NCBI GenBank assembly: GCA_944321455.1
Contig: CALULI010000006.1
Span: 248,001 to 312,000 of the forward strand
Reading direction: 5' to 3'
Length of the DNA: 64,000 bases
From: an uncultured Eggerthellaceae bacterium
GTDB lineage: Bacteria > Actinomycetota > Coriobacteriia > Coriobacteriales > Eggerthellaceae
The notes under the pieces: model-generated
The model's database searches: none
Seen by the model: only the letters and a program-made list of their open reading frames with translations
What the model was told of the DNA's origin: nothing
Shown here: positions 54,274-63,849 of the stretch, piece by piece
Layout of the letters: the number at the start of each line of letters is the position of its first letter
Numbering within the stretch: position 1 is the first letter of the stretch
Program-made: the position numbers and the translations under genes

Positions 54274-56649
54274 TTACGCTAAGCCGATAAGCAACCCGAT
54301 ACTGTGAACGGCAAAGGCCACCAGCCACGCAACAACGCACTGCATAACCACAACGCCCACGGCGCGCGCGGGGCCTAATTCGTTTTTCACCGCCGCAATG
54401 GCAGCAACGCAAGGAGTGTAGAGCAGCGCAAACACCAAGAAAGTAAATGCCGTCAGCGGCGTAAACAGCGTTGAGAGCGCTGCCGTTGATCCACCCAACA
54501 AAACCGTCAAGGTAGATACAACACTTTCCTTTGCCGCAAAGCCCGTGATAAGTGCTGTCGAAGCGCGCCAGTCATCAAAACCAAGCGGCGCAAATACGGG
54601 CGCAATCAAGCCGCCAATCATAGCCAACAGGCTATCAGCCGAATCAACCACCACGTTGAAGCGCAGATCAAAGGTTTGCAGGAACCAAATAATAACGGTT
54701 GCCAAGAAAATGATGGTGAACGCGCGCGTCAGAAAGTCTTTCGCCTTTTCCCACACCAAACGCACCATATTCCCCAAGGAAGGCATGCGATAGTTCGGCA
54801 GCTCCATAACGAAGGGAACAGGTTCGCCCCTAAACATGGTCTTCTTCAAGATAAGCGCCACCAGCACGCCTACTACCATGCCCAGCACATACAGCGAAAT
54901 CATAACCAGGGCACCATATTGCGGGAAGAAGGCTGCGGTGAACAAAGCGTAGATAGGAAGCTTTGCCGAACAGCTCATAAACGGCGTCAGCATAACGGTC
55001 ATGGTGCGGTCGCGCTCAGACGGAAGCGTGCGCGTTGCCATGATAGCGGGCACCGAACAGCCAAAACCAATCAGCATAGGAACAAAGCTGCGGCCTGAAA
55101 GACCAAGCTTGCGCAGCAGTTTGTCCATAACGAAAGCAACGCGGGCCATATATCCTGAATCTTCCAGCAGAGACAGGAAGAAGAACAGCACTACGATAAT
55201 GGGCAAAAAGCTTAGAACGCTGCCGACGCCTGCGAACACGCCGTCAATGATGAGCGAATGAACAACAGGGTTAACATCCCACAGCGTCAATCCTTGATCC
55301 ACAAGGTCGGTCAGCCACGTAATGCCTGCATCAAGCAAGTCCGAAAGCCCCTGCCCCAGCACACCAAAGGTAAGCCAAAAGATAAGCGCCATGATAAGAA
55401 TGAATACAGGCAGCGCCGTATACTTGCCCGTTAAAATGCGGTCCACCGCCACACTGCGCTGGTGTTCTTTACTCATGTGGGGCTTAACAACAGTTGCCGC
55501 ACACACCTCACCAATAAAAGCAAAACGCATATCGGCCAGAGCCGCCATACGGTCCTTGCCCGATTCCTCTTCCATCTGAGACACCACGTGCTCTATGGCT
55601 TCTTTTTCGTTTTGCTCAAGATTGAGCGCTTCAATAATAAGACTGTCATCTTCTACCAGCTTGGTAGCCGCAAATCGCAGCGGAATGCCCGCGCGCTGCG
55701 CATGGTCTTCCACCAAGCGCGAAATACCGTGAATACAGCGATGAAGAGCACCCTTGTCAGACCCATCGGACGGACAAAAGTCCATGCGCCCTGGACGTTC
55801 CTGATAACGCGCAACGTGAAGCGCATGCTGCACCAGTTCGTCAATACCTTCGTTGCGGGCAGCCGAAATAGGAACAACAGGAATGCCTAGTTGCAGCTCC
55901 ATTGCGTTGATATCAATTGATCCACCGTTAGCGCTCACTTCGTCCATCATGTTAAGCGCCAACACCATAGGAATATCAAGCTCCATCAGCTGAAGCGTGA
56001 GATACATATTGCGCTCGATATTGGTGGCATCAACAATGTTGATAATGCCATCGGGCTTGTCCTTCAGCAAAAATTCGCGCGTCACCACTTCTTCGCCCGT
56101 ATAGGGAGAAAGCGAATAGATGCCCGGAAGGTCTGTGATGGTTGCGTTATCGTGCCCGCGAATAACCCCGTCCTTGCGACCAACGGTAACCCCTGGAAAG
56201 TTACCAACATGCTGGTTTGATCCCGTCAGCTGATTGAACAAGGTGGTTTTGCCGCAGTTCTGATTGCCTGCCAGCGCAAACCGCAGCGGTGCATCATTGG
56301 GAAGCGGATGCGCTTCGCCACGAGGCTGAAAGCCTGACTCGCCCTTGCCAGGATGAGGCGTTGCTGAAGAGACAGGATTAGGACGCGGTGTGTTGTGCGC
56401 GTCGTGAATGTTGATTATTTCGATATGGGACGCATCTTCACTGCGCAGCGTCAGTTCGTATCCGCGCAAGCGCAACTCAATAGGGTCACCCATAGGGGCG
56501 CGCTTAACCAGCATGACTTCAGTCCCTGGCGTAAGGCCCATATCAAGAATGTGCTTTCGGAGGGCAACATCAGTGCAGTTGACAGCAGAAATAATTGCAT
56601 CTTTTCCTGGCTCTAACGTGTCCAGTGTCAACATAGTCTGATCCGCCAT
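54274..56649 (-). CDS. feoB: FeoA-FeoB fusion, ferrous iron transporter
   Basis: A 791-residue fusion. Residues 1-80 form a FeoA SH3-like domain (LDTLEPGKDAIISAVNC; LRLRGYELTLRSEDA). Residues 125-300 are the FeoB G domain: GNQNCGKTTLFNQLTG (P-loop), VGNFPGVTVGRKDG, DLPGIYSLSPYTGEE. Then about eight to ten helices with the gate motifs FVPMLIGFGCSVPAIMATRTL and MSCSAKLPIYALF. Moves Fe2+ under low oxygen. ATG 56649 follows GGAG. No Fur box was identified by eye. Confidence 0.95.
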   Translation of the reverse strand: MADQTMLTLDTLEPGKDAIISAVNCTDVALRKHILDMGLTPGTEVMLVKRAPMGDPIELRLRGYELTLRSEDASHIEIINIHDAHNTPRPNPVSSATPHPGKGESGFQPRGEAHPLPNDAPLRFALAGNQNCGKTTLFNQLTGSNQHVGNFPGVTVGRKDGVIRGHDNATITDLPGIYSLSPYTGEEVVTREFLLKDKPDGIINIVDATNIERNMYLTLQLMELDIPMVLALNMMDEVSANGGSIDINAMELQLGIPVVPISAARNEGIDELVQHALHVARYQERPGRMDFCPSDGSDKGALHRCIHGISRLVEDHAQRAGIPLRFAATKLVEDDSLIIEALNLEQNEKEAIEHVVSQMEEESGKDRMAALADMRFAFIGEVCAATVVKPHMSKEHQRSVAVDRILTGKYTALPVFILIMALIFWLTFGVLGQGLSDLLDAGITWLTDLVDQGLTLWDVNPVVHSLIIDGVFAGVGSVLSFLPIIVVLFFFLSLLEDSGYMARVAFVMDKLLRKLGLSGRSFVPMLIGFGCSVPAIMATRTLPSERDRTMTVMLTPFMSCSAKLPIYALFTAAFFPQYGALVMISLYVLGMVVGVLVALILKKTMFRGEPVPFVMELPNYRMPSLGNMVRLVWEKAKDFLTRAFTIIFLATVIIWFLQTFDLRFNVVVDSADSLLAMIGGLIAPVFAPLGFDDWRASTALITGFAAKESVVSTLTVLLGGSTAALSTLFTPLTAFTFLVFALLYTPCVAAIAAVKNELGPARAVGVVVMQCVVAWLVAFAVHSIGLLIGLA

Positions 56650-56723
56650 GCACAAACTCCACTATTATCGATGTTTTACCCTAGTTCCGCTTATATTGTA
56701 GCGATGTTAGTGGAGTAATGCCG

Positions 56724-58256
56724 CTACTCTTGCAAAGTTACCTTGGATCCAACAGGATGTTCATCCGAATTCGACTGAACCACAATGTCATGCGAACCAT
56801 ACGCATACGAACCTAATTCGTAGGGACGTGTGATAATCACCAGGCCATAATCGGTCAGATAGTAGCGTGTGGAGTCAGCCACGATGTCATCAATCAAGCT
56901 GTTAAGTTCTGCCGTCGAAGAAATATCGCTTGGGTTAGAGGCCAAGAACGTCTTGATGGCAGAGGATGCCTGACTGCGCAGTTCGCTATTACTAATTCCC
57001 AAAACCGACTCAGGGGTTACCAAGGTGCCCGTATTCAGATCATAAATTTGACCTGAAATATTGTTGACGCCATGGGGTCCCCATCCTGTGACGTACAAGT
57101 CTGTGCGAATGCTGGCTGTTGGACCATTCAAATACGTTACCGTTTGCGTGTAGTTAGTGCACTGGGAATAGCTGGAGCTGGTCGACCAATTTTTGGTGTC
57201 TTCCAATGTAGAGTCAAAAGCACTCTTCAGCGAACTATTGAGCGAATCCATACCCGTGCTGCCCGTGGCGGACGTGAACTGCGGATAGCGCCAGGTTTCA
57301 TTCAGACGCGTAGTGCCGTAGTAGTCATTATGAACAATCTGTACATCAGTTGTTATATAGCTGTATTCGTACTGTGCTGCCCCCTTGGCTCCTTCGGGGT
57401 TGTTAGGATCAGGACGAAGGATAACGTCTTGGATCTTTTCTTCCGTGGTGGTTACCTGAACATCAGGGCAGTAATAGACTTCGTTCGTTCCGCTGGTATC
57501 GGTAGTGTCTGTGATAGACATGGAGTAGGTGCCAGCGGTCATGTTTTCAACATCGGAAAGATTAAAGCCGTCAGTGCCATCAACCTGAACCGTAATGCGC
57601 ATCCACGCAGGATCGTCAGCATCCACATCCTTTGGCGTCAGAGCAACTACGTAGTGCGCCAGCGGCTCATCGCTTTCGCTGTACGCGATGATGGTTGTGT
57701 CGCGCGCAACGGTGATGGGCTCTTCGGATCCGTAATACACTTCGGTGGTTGCAGGACCGCGCGTCAAAAGGAAAATTGCCACCGCAATGATTGCCAGAAT
57801 TACTACCGCACCCGCGATGATGCCAGCCAAAAGCGGTTTGTTTTCCGTTAGCTTTCGTTTAGGTTTGTTGGTGTTTGCTGTTTGCGGTGCCGAAAAATGC
57901 TGTTGAGTTGCATGCGCCACAGGTGCACCGTATGCAGTTGCAGAAGAGCTTCTTGGCGAATCAACACGCGATGAAGCCACAGGTGGTGGCGCAACGGGCG
58001 GCTGATACATTGGTTGTGTTTGAGGTTCGAACGCGCTTTCAGGTAAAGGCTCGGCAACATAGTCGTCTTCGAAATCATCCGCTGTGCTTACAGGCGGCAT
58101 AACCGTTGTGTCCGCGCTTGCCGTTTGAGTTTTAGCAGCATCCTGAGCGGCTTCTTGAGACACTTCATCAACTTCAGGCAATTCGACAGGCGCACCACAT
58201 TCGGTACAAAACTTTTGGCCCTCTTCAATGGAAGCGTTGCATTTCTTGCAAAACAT
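56724..58256 (-). CDS. Zinc-ribbon membrane protein with outside domain
   Basis: 510 residues. An N-terminal zinc ribbon (CKKC at 3-6, CTEC at 17-20), a disordered Pro/Ala/Ser-rich stretch (30-135), one membrane helix (about 141-166), then about 345 residues outside the cell with a Tyr/Thr/Ser-rich domain. Topology is Nin-Cout. Such zinc-ribbon single-pass proteins are common in Coriobacteria and have no proven role. GGAGG site. Divergent from the unknown gene at 58591. Confidence 0.75.
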   Translation of the reverse strand: MFCKKCNASIEEGQKFCTECGAPVELPEVDEVSQEAAQDAAKTQTASADTTVMPPVSTADDFEDDYVAEPLPESAFEPQTQPMYQPPVAPPPVASSRVDSPRSSSATAYGAPVAHATQQHFSAPQTANTNKPKRKLTENKPLLAGIIAGAVVILAIIAVAIFLLTRGPATTEVYYGSEEPITVARDTTIIAYSESDEPLAHYVVALTPKDVDADDPAWMRITVQVDGTDGFNLSDVENMTAGTYSMSITDTTDTSGTNEVYYCPDVQVTTTEEKIQDVILRPDPNNPEGAKGAAQYEYSYITTDVQIVHNDYYGTTRLNETWRYPQFTSATGSTGMDSLNSSLKSAFDSTLEDTKNWSTSSSYSQCTNYTQTVTYLNGPTASIRTDLYVTGWGPHGVNNISGQIYDLNTGTLVTPESVLGISNSELRSQASSAIKTFLASNPSDISSTAELNSLIDDIVADSTRYYLTDYGLVIITRPYELGSYAYGSHDIVVQSNSDEHPVGSKVTLQE

Positions 58257-58301
58257 GGCGCCCTCCTTGTCCCATCTTGCCTAAGCGAGAAATTGTATCT
58301 G

Positions 58302-58344
58302 CGCTAAAACCTTGTCCGCGCTAAAGCCTCATACACGCTAAAAC
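58302..58344. repeat. Three repeats with an exact 17-base period
   Basis: CGCTAAAAC, CGCTAAAGC and CGCTAAAAC at 58302, 58319 and 58336, each followed by variable bases. They lie in the leader or promoter of the zinc-ribbon gene. Confidence 0.7.
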
Positions 58345-58545
58345 GCAGAATTGCAACTGATCGCTCATTCCTTCACAACAGGCGCAATCACCTATTTGGC
58401 ATACACAAATCTGCGCTGAATGTACGTGAAATGATACGTTTCTAGGATACCTGCAAACGACCCTGTAACAGCTCACTATTTCAACAGAACAGTGACACAC
58501 GAAGTTTTTTACCTTTTTTGTATGCAAATTCCCCTCGGTACGTTA

Positions 58546-58570
58546 CAATGTATACATTGGTGACGTCACC
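58546..58570. promoter_or_regulatory. Two abutting perfect palindromes
   Basis: CAATGTATACATTG (58546-58559) and GGTGACGTCACC (58559-58570) are both perfect and share one base. They sit 21 bases before the ATG of the next gene and overlap or follow a -10-like TACAAT (58544-58549). Very likely operator sites for one or two dimeric regulators. Confidence 0.75.
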
Positions 58571-58590
58571 TAAACATAAAGGAGGCACAA

Positions 58591-59319
58591 ATGGGCCGTA
58601 AAAATACCCACAACCGCATGACATTAAGCTTCGACGAAGACCGCCTTCGCAAGTTGGTTAAAGGTCTTGCAGCCGATGAGGCATACGCACAAAACACTTC
58701 CGACAGCCGCGTGATTATTGACCGCTTCTTGGGGTCGCACAACTTCCCTGCCAACAAGGATGCGCGCTACTTTATTGAAAATCTCTACATTGGCGCAGGC
58801 ATCAAGCAGACGCTGGAAGACTTCTTCAGCTTCAATGCAGCAGGTGTGGGCTGGCAGCCGCGCTACGCAAACGCCAAGCCTATCATCCAGTTTGCTCATG
58901 ACATCGCGCTTCGTTGGCATGTTGAGGTTGACTGCGAAACCACCACGATAAGTAACGTCGTGACCAACTTGGAAGAAATTACGAACTTGATTAAGACAGA
59001 AGCCGAAGAGTCGCCCGAGGCTAAGAAACAAAAGCTTTTGAGCGAAGTTAAGATTGGCGAAAACCTCTGCGCGCTTCTGCAAAGTGAAACGCGTCTGTCC
59101 TATGCCATGGTTTTGTCCTACGTTTTGAACAACTGGGAAATTGCAAATACATCAACGTCAACCTTTAGGCTATTGGTTGCTCTGACTCGCACATCTCTTA
59201 ACTGGCAAGATCAGGACACGCAATCAAAAGAAGCTGCCAACACCATTAGCGAAGATGCTATTGCAGCGCGCAAGCAGCTTGCCGAAATTTTCACTGCTAT
59301 GGGCAATGGCTGGGGATAG
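58591..59319 (+). CDS. Unknown 242-residue protein with possible N-terminal DNA-binding segment
   Basis: I do not recognise it. The first 25 residues (MGRKNTHNRMTLSFDEDRLRK) show a basic tip, a short beta-like RMTLSF and an acidic-start helix, somewhat like ribbon-helix-helix proteins; this is a guess. The rest is mostly helical, with no signal peptide and no membrane segment. AAAGGAGG site. It is behind two palindromes and followed by a terminator, so it is a single-gene unit that may control itself. Confidence 0.7.
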   Translation: MGRKNTHNRMTLSFDEDRLRKLVKGLAADEAYAQNTSDSRVIIDRFLGSHNFPANKDARYFIENLYIGAGIKQTLEDFFSFNAAGVGWQPRYANAKPIIQFAHDIALRWHVEVDCETTTISNVVTNLEEITNLIKTEAEESPEAKKQKLLSEVKIGENLCALLQSETRLSYAMVLSYVLNNWEIANTSTSTFRLLVALTRTSLNWQDQDTQSKEAANTISEDAIAARKQLAEIFTAMGNGWG

Positions 59320-59362
59320 TCCCGCAGGACGCTAATAATAAACTTAAAGGCTAAAACAGCTC

Positions 59363-59399
59363 AAACGGCAACAGTCCATTAATCGACTGTTGCCGTTTT
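59363..59399 (+). terminator. Rho-independent terminator
   Basis: AAACGGCAACAGTC and its complement form a 14-base perfect stem, followed by TTTT. Ends the unknown 58591 gene. Confidence 0.88.
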
Positions 59400-59475
59400 G
59401 TCATTGCATTTAAGCGCTCCGCCATATATGTTAGTAAAGTAGTCCCATTTCAAAACAGAATAGGAGGATACGATC

Positions 59476-59809
59476 ATGAATATGCATACGTTATCTTCGC
59501 AATCCCCCTGGAAAAAGATTCTTGCTTTTGGTGTGATGACTCTGCTTTCTTTAGGCACCGCTTTTGTCTTAGTGGGCTGCAGCAATAACGATGACGCCCA
59601 GCGCACGCATTGATGCCTTCTTCGCATTGGATAGCGAATTCAATCAGCTAGAACTTGATACGTATGAAAACCAAAAGGAAGCTGAATACCGCAATGGATC
59701 GCTTTCATGGGAGCAGTATCGTACGTTAGAGCTGCAGTTGGAGCAGATTGAAGATCGTCTTGACAATGCTCAAGATTCCCTTGAATTACACTTTGGCGTA
59801 GATGATTAG
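59476..59809 (+). pseudogene. Small lipoprotein split by a one-base frameshift
   Basis: ATG 59476 follows TAGGAGGA and opens a 45-residue frame with a lipoprotein signal (KKILAFGVM..., lipobox LVGC, then SNNDDAQRTH and a stop at 59611). The next frame continues without break from the same point: if one C of GCCC near 59597-59600 is removed, the frame reads on as ...DDASARIDAFFALDSEF... to 59809, giving about 110 residues with a long acidic helix. The second part alone could start at ATG 59591 but would lack a ribosome site. I take it as one broken gene or a base-calling error. Confidence 0.7.
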
Positions 59810-59848
59810 TCTATGCCCTGTTGGTATATAACCTGACAACATAAACGA

Positions 59849-61360
59849 TCATTCTTGCCAAGTTGGCATATAACCTGGCAAAAATGCGTTTTCATGAAGC
59901 GGCTTAGGACGCGATATTGGATAATCGCCGTCAAAGCAGGCACTACAATACGAAGGATGCTCTGCATAAATGCAGGACTTCAACCCTTCAAGAGAAAGAT
60001 AGGCAAGAGAATCCGCTCCTATATATTCGCGCGTTTCTTCCAAGGTATGTGTTGCAGCAATGAGTTGCTCTTGCGTATCAGTGTTAATCCCTAAAAAGCA
60101 TGGCCAAATAATTGCTGGCGAAGTAATACGCAAATGAACTTCCGCTGCTCCCGCATCGCGAAGCATTTGAATAAGCTGTTTTGACGTACTGCCGCGAACA
60201 ATTGAATCATCAACCACAATGATTCTACGGTTGCGCACAGCATAATGAAGAGGATTCAGCTTGATGCGAATACCCTGCTCACGCAAATCTTGTGTTGGCT
60301 GAATGAAGGTGCGATCAATATAGCGATTCTTAACAAGACCCTCTGAATATGTTACGCCGCTTTCGCGCGCATAACCGATTGCAGCAGGAATTCCTGAGTC
60401 TGGCACACCAATAACAATATCAGCATCAACGGGCGCCTCGTGAAAAAGTCGACGCCCCATTGCTTCTCGCGCTCGGTACACATTGGCCCCATCGATCACT
60501 GAATCAGGACGCGCAAAATACACATATTCGAACAAGCAGTGTGCCTGTCGTGCAATGGGTTGCGACTGAGCATCAGAAGCAACAAGCGTGCAAATGCCCT
60601 TGCTGTCGATACGAAGCAGCTCTCCTGGCTCAACTTCACGAAGAGGCTCTGCTCGAATAAGATCAAGTGCACACGTTTCGCTTGCGACAACCCAGCCAGA
60701 TCCTTCGGAAAGCCTACCCACGCAAAGAGGACGAATGCCAGAATAATCACGAAGGACATAGAGGGCCTTGTTAGTAAGTACCACCATCGAATAGGCGCCC
60801 CGCATTATGCCCATCAAACGCATTATGGCTGTTGGCATATCCTGTGTTTCGCTGTAGTACTGAGCGAGTAAGTCAGTAGCAAGTTGAGTATCGCTTACCT
60901 GTTGGTTGGAATTAGTATCACGCGGCAACCTCTTAAGCTCTTTGATCAAATCATCCACATTGGTCAGTGTTCCATTATGAGCAAGGGCAAAAGACCGATT
61001 GCCGTTAGAACCGATAAGCGGATGAGCCATCTGGAAACTGATTTCGGGGTCTTTTCCACTTGTTGAATAGCGTACGTGCCCAATAGCCGCAACACCTTGG
61101 AGCTGCGCAATAGTTTTATCATCAAAAACTTCACGTGCAAGACCAAGTCCTTTTTTGCAAACAAGATTGGTACCATCAGTAACCGCAATACCTGCTGACT
61201 CTTGTCCACGATGCTGAAGGGCTTGCAAACCGAAAAAAGTTAAACGTGAAACATCAAGCTGAGGTGCCCAAACACCAAACACGCCGCACGCTTCATGCAG
61301 AGAATCATCGTTGATGTCATGTGATGTTGTGGTGTTTAATGCCATCATAGAAGAAACCAT
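59849..61360 (-). CDS. purF: Amidophosphoribosyltransferase
   Basis: First committed step of purine synthesis. About 503 residues. A short propeptide of about 22 residues precedes the catalytic Cys in HEACGVFGVWAP; the glutaminase part has GHVRYSTSGKDPE; the PRPP site is VVDDSIVRGSTSKQLIQML; C-terminal Cys (YCSACFDGDYP) fit the iron-sulfur form of the Bacillus type. ATG 61360 follows GAGG; the open frame to 61594 is not used. Third gene of dapF-dapL-purF. Confidence 0.94.
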   Translation of the reverse strand: MVSSMMALNTTTSHDINDDSLHEACGVFGVWAPQLDVSRLTFFGLQALQHRGQESAGIAVTDGTNLVCKKGLGLAREVFDDKTIAQLQGVAAIGHVRYSTSGKDPEISFQMAHPLIGSNGNRSFALAHNGTLTNVDDLIKELKRLPRDTNSNQQVSDTQLATDLLAQYYSETQDMPTAIMRLMGIMRGAYSMVVLTNKALYVLRDYSGIRPLCVGRLSEGSGWVVASETCALDLIRAEPLREVEPGELLRIDSKGICTLVASDAQSQPIARQAHCLFEYVYFARPDSVIDGANVYRAREAMGRRLFHEAPVDADIVIGVPDSGIPAAIGYARESGVTYSEGLVKNRYIDRTFIQPTQDLREQGIRIKLNPLHYAVRNRRIIVVDDSIVRGSTSKQLIQMLRDAGAAEVHLRITSPAIIWPCFLGINTDTQEQLIAATHTLEETREYIGADSLAYLSLEGLKSCIYAEHPSYCSACFDGDYPISRPKPLHENAFLPGYMPTWQE

Positions 61361-61370
61361 AATGCGCCTC

Positions 61371-62528
61371 TTACACGAGTGATTTAATTCGATCAACCGC
61401 TTCAAGCAAGCGATCATCAGGCGTGGTAAGCGAAATGCGAATATAACCTTCACCCTGTGGACCGTAACCATTACCAGGGGTAACAACAACGTGCGCTTCT
61501 TCAAGAAGTTTTGTTGCAAACGATTCTGATGTCTCACCTTCGGGCACCTTTGCCCAAACATAAATTGTCGCTTTTGGCGATTCACATTCAACACCTAACG
61601 CACGTAGTGCATCAACAATAAGATCTCGTCGCCTCTGATAGAGCAAGCACATCTCTTCAACACAGGTTTGAGAACCCGTTAAAGCAGCAATGCCTGCTTC
61701 TTGAATTGCTGTGAACTGTCCTGAATCAAGATTGTTTTTTACCGTGCCAAGCGCCTCAATTGCTTGCTGGTTACCACAGGCAAAACCAATGCGCCAACCC
61801 GTCATGTTGTATGACTTGCTTAAGCTAAAGAATTCAATACAGCACTCCTTGGCATGAGGGCGCTGCAAAATAGAAGGCGCACTGTAGCCGTTATAACAAA
61901 TATCACAGTAGGCGTTGTCGTGAGCAAGCAAGATATCATGTTCACAACAAAATGCTATTGCGCGATCGAAATACTCCGCTGTCGCACAAGCTCCCGTTGG
62001 ATTGTTGGGATACCCAAGAAACATTATTTTTGCGCGCTTGAGCACCTCTTCAGGAACAGTGCCAAAATCAGCTAAAAAGCCATTTTCTTTATTCATGGGC
62101 ATAAAGTACGTATTGGCATTTTGTAGCGTTGCACCGCCAGAATAAACGGGATAACCAATAGCGGGAGCAAGTACGTAATCTCCAGGATTTACAAAAGCAG
62201 TATGTAAATGCGCAATGCCTTCTTTACTACCAATGAGCGCAAGAATCTCTGTTGCAGGATCAAGATCAACATCAAACCTGCGCTTCATATAGGTTGCACA
62301 CGCCCTGCGATATTCAAGCGAACCGGCATAATCGGGATATTGATGGTTTTCAGGCTTGCGAATAGCCTCGGCCATTGCATCAACAATGTGACTTGGCGTT
62401 GGCTTGTCGGGATCCCCAATACCAAGCGAAATAACATCTATACCTTGCTCGATAAGCGCTGCTTTTTTTGCATCAATCTGAGCAAAAAGATAAGGAGAAA
62501 GATGATTAAGACATTCTGCTGTTTGCAT
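61371..62528 (-). CDS. dapL: LL-diaminopimelate aminotransferase
   Basis: PLP enzyme that makes LL-diaminopimelate from tetrahydrodipicolinate in one step. 385 residues from ATG 62528. PLP lysine in SLSKSYNMTGWRIGF, GIGDPDKPTPSHIVDAM and FLGYPNNPTGA. Presence right after dapF strongly supports DapL over other aspartate aminotransferases. Ribosome site AAGAAAG is modest; the frame extends to 62588. Confidence 0.9.
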   Translation of the reverse strand: MQTAECLNHLSPYLFAQIDAKKAALIEQGIDVISLGIGDPDKPTPSHIVDAMAEAIRKPENHQYPDYAGSLEYRRACATYMKRRFDVDLDPATEILALIGSKEGIAHLHTAFVNPGDYVLAPAIGYPVYSGGATLQNANTYFMPMNKENGFLADFGTVPEEVLKRAKIMFLGYPNNPTGACATAEYFDRAIAFCCEHDILLAHDNAYCDICYNGYSAPSILQRPHAKECCIEFFSLSKSYNMTGWRIGFACGNQQAIEALGTVKNNLDSGQFTAIQEAGIAALTGSQTCVEEMCLLYQRRRDLIVDALRALGVECESPKATIYVWAKVPEGETSESFATKLLEEAHVVVTPGNGYGPQGEGYIRISLTTPDDRLLEAVDRIKSLV

Positions 62529-62595
62529 TGATAACTTCTTTCTTAAAGAGATGAATAAACCGTAAAGCGCCTTACCGCTAATTAGCACCGTGCCA

Positions 62596-63594
62596 TTAGG
62601 ACGTTTTAATTGTTGCAGGGGGCTTTGTTTCTACATCAACCGTTCCACTAAACCGCTCACATGCAGGTCCCGTCATAAAAACAGTGCCGTGATCAAGCGC
62701 GATATGTAGTGTTCCGCCCCGCAAATAAAGATCGGACTCAAGATCGGTCTTGCCTAACAAGTAGGCAGCTACCTGTGTCGCACATGCTCCAGTCCCGCAT
62801 GCCTGCGTCTCACCACAACCTCTTTCAAAAACACGCATCTCTATAGTGTTGCGGTCATACACCACGGCAAACTCTACATTTGTTTTTTCAGGAAAAAGCT
62901 CATGCGCCTCAAAAAACGCGCCGATGCTATCAACGTCAAGATTGCTCAGAGAGCGCTTATAATCTGTTTCTGTCTCTGTTGTGTCAATACAGGCACTCAT
63001 GTTAGTAAAACAATCAGCAGGAAGCCTCTGCATTGTATCTTCATCAAGAAAGCAAACAGCATGAGGGTTTCCCATACTTACACACGTAAAGGCAAACGAA
63101 CCCCAAGGAGAATCAATCTCAGATTCCTTTACGTATTCGATGCCTTCGGAATTTGCTGCATTGGCGCAAAGAGTAGTTGGAATAAGCGCTGGATCAAGAA
63201 TGGGGTTTCCCATATCAACCGTTGCCGAAATCAGTTTTTTGTTTTCATCTACGCTAAACGAAATTGATTTTGGACCAGCAAGCGTATCAACAACAAGAAA
63301 ACCAGAATCGGGATTGACGTAGCCATGATCTACTAAGAATTTTGCAAAACAGCGCACTCCGTTGCCACACATTTGGGCCAAAGTTCCATCGGCATTGATA
63401 TAGTGCATATAACCATCACATTCAGGCCTCGCCGATGGCTTTACCACAATAATGCCATCGGCTCCAATCCCTGTGTGACGATCGCACAAAGCGATAACGT
63501 CCTGGGTAGAAATTTCAAAAGGATCTTTCATGGAATCAAAAAAGATAAAGTCGTTTCCAAGACCATGAAGCTTCCAAAATGATCGAAGAGACAC
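62596..63594 (-). CDS. dapF: Diaminopimelate epimerase
   Basis: Turns LL- into meso-diaminopimelate for peptidoglycan and lysine. Catalytic cysteines in CGNGVRCFAKFL and GCGETQACGTGACA; HGLGNDFIFFDS at the start. 332 residues, about 55 more than the E. coli enzyme, mainly from a loop in the middle. GTG 63594 follows GGAAAGG. Confidence 0.94.
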   Translation of the reverse strand: MSLRSFWKLHGLGNDFIFFDSMKDPFEISTQDVIALCDRHTGIGADGIIVVKPSARPECDGYMHYINADGTLAQMCGNGVRCFAKFLVDHGYVNPDSGFLVVDTLAGPKSISFSVDENKKLISATVDMGNPILDPALIPTTLCANAANSEGIEYVKESEIDSPWGSFAFTCVSMGNPHAVCFLDEDTMQRLPADCFTNMSACIDTTETETDYKRSLSNLDVDSIGAFFEAHELFPEKTNVEFAVVYDRNTIEMRVFERGCGETQACGTGACATQVAAYLLGKTDLESDLYLRGGTLHIALDHGTVFMTGPACERFSGTVDVETKPPATIKTS

Positions 63595-63849
63595 GTTTTG
63601 ACACCTTTCCTACACATCCAACTCGCAGACACAAAATGCCTCTCAGAAAAAGATGCACATAAAAATGATGAGCATTTACAATACAAATCATCGAGATTGC
63701 AGGACAAAGACAAGCACCGCTTTTGAGTTTGTCGAGGAGCTCTCAAAGTGCAGCCATCGCGATTTAAAAAATTGGGCGGAAAACAGTGTCTCTTAAAAAA
63801 CGACGGTTGCAGTGCGGTTAATGTCTCTGTCCTGCTTATCGCAAAGCCC
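63595..63849. other. Gap between glnN tail and dapF
   Basis: 255 bases. On the minus strand a weak promoter (TTGTCC, 18 bases, TATTGT) can be drawn about 100 bases before dapF. No terminator-like hairpin was seen after glnN. Confidence 0.35.

Larger units (their letters stand above)
58257..58590. other. 334-base divergent gap with repeats and operators
   Basis: Holds three 17-base-spaced repeats (58302, 58319, 58336), then a pyrimidine-rich stretch, then two perfect palindromes. No gene. Confidence 0.7.
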
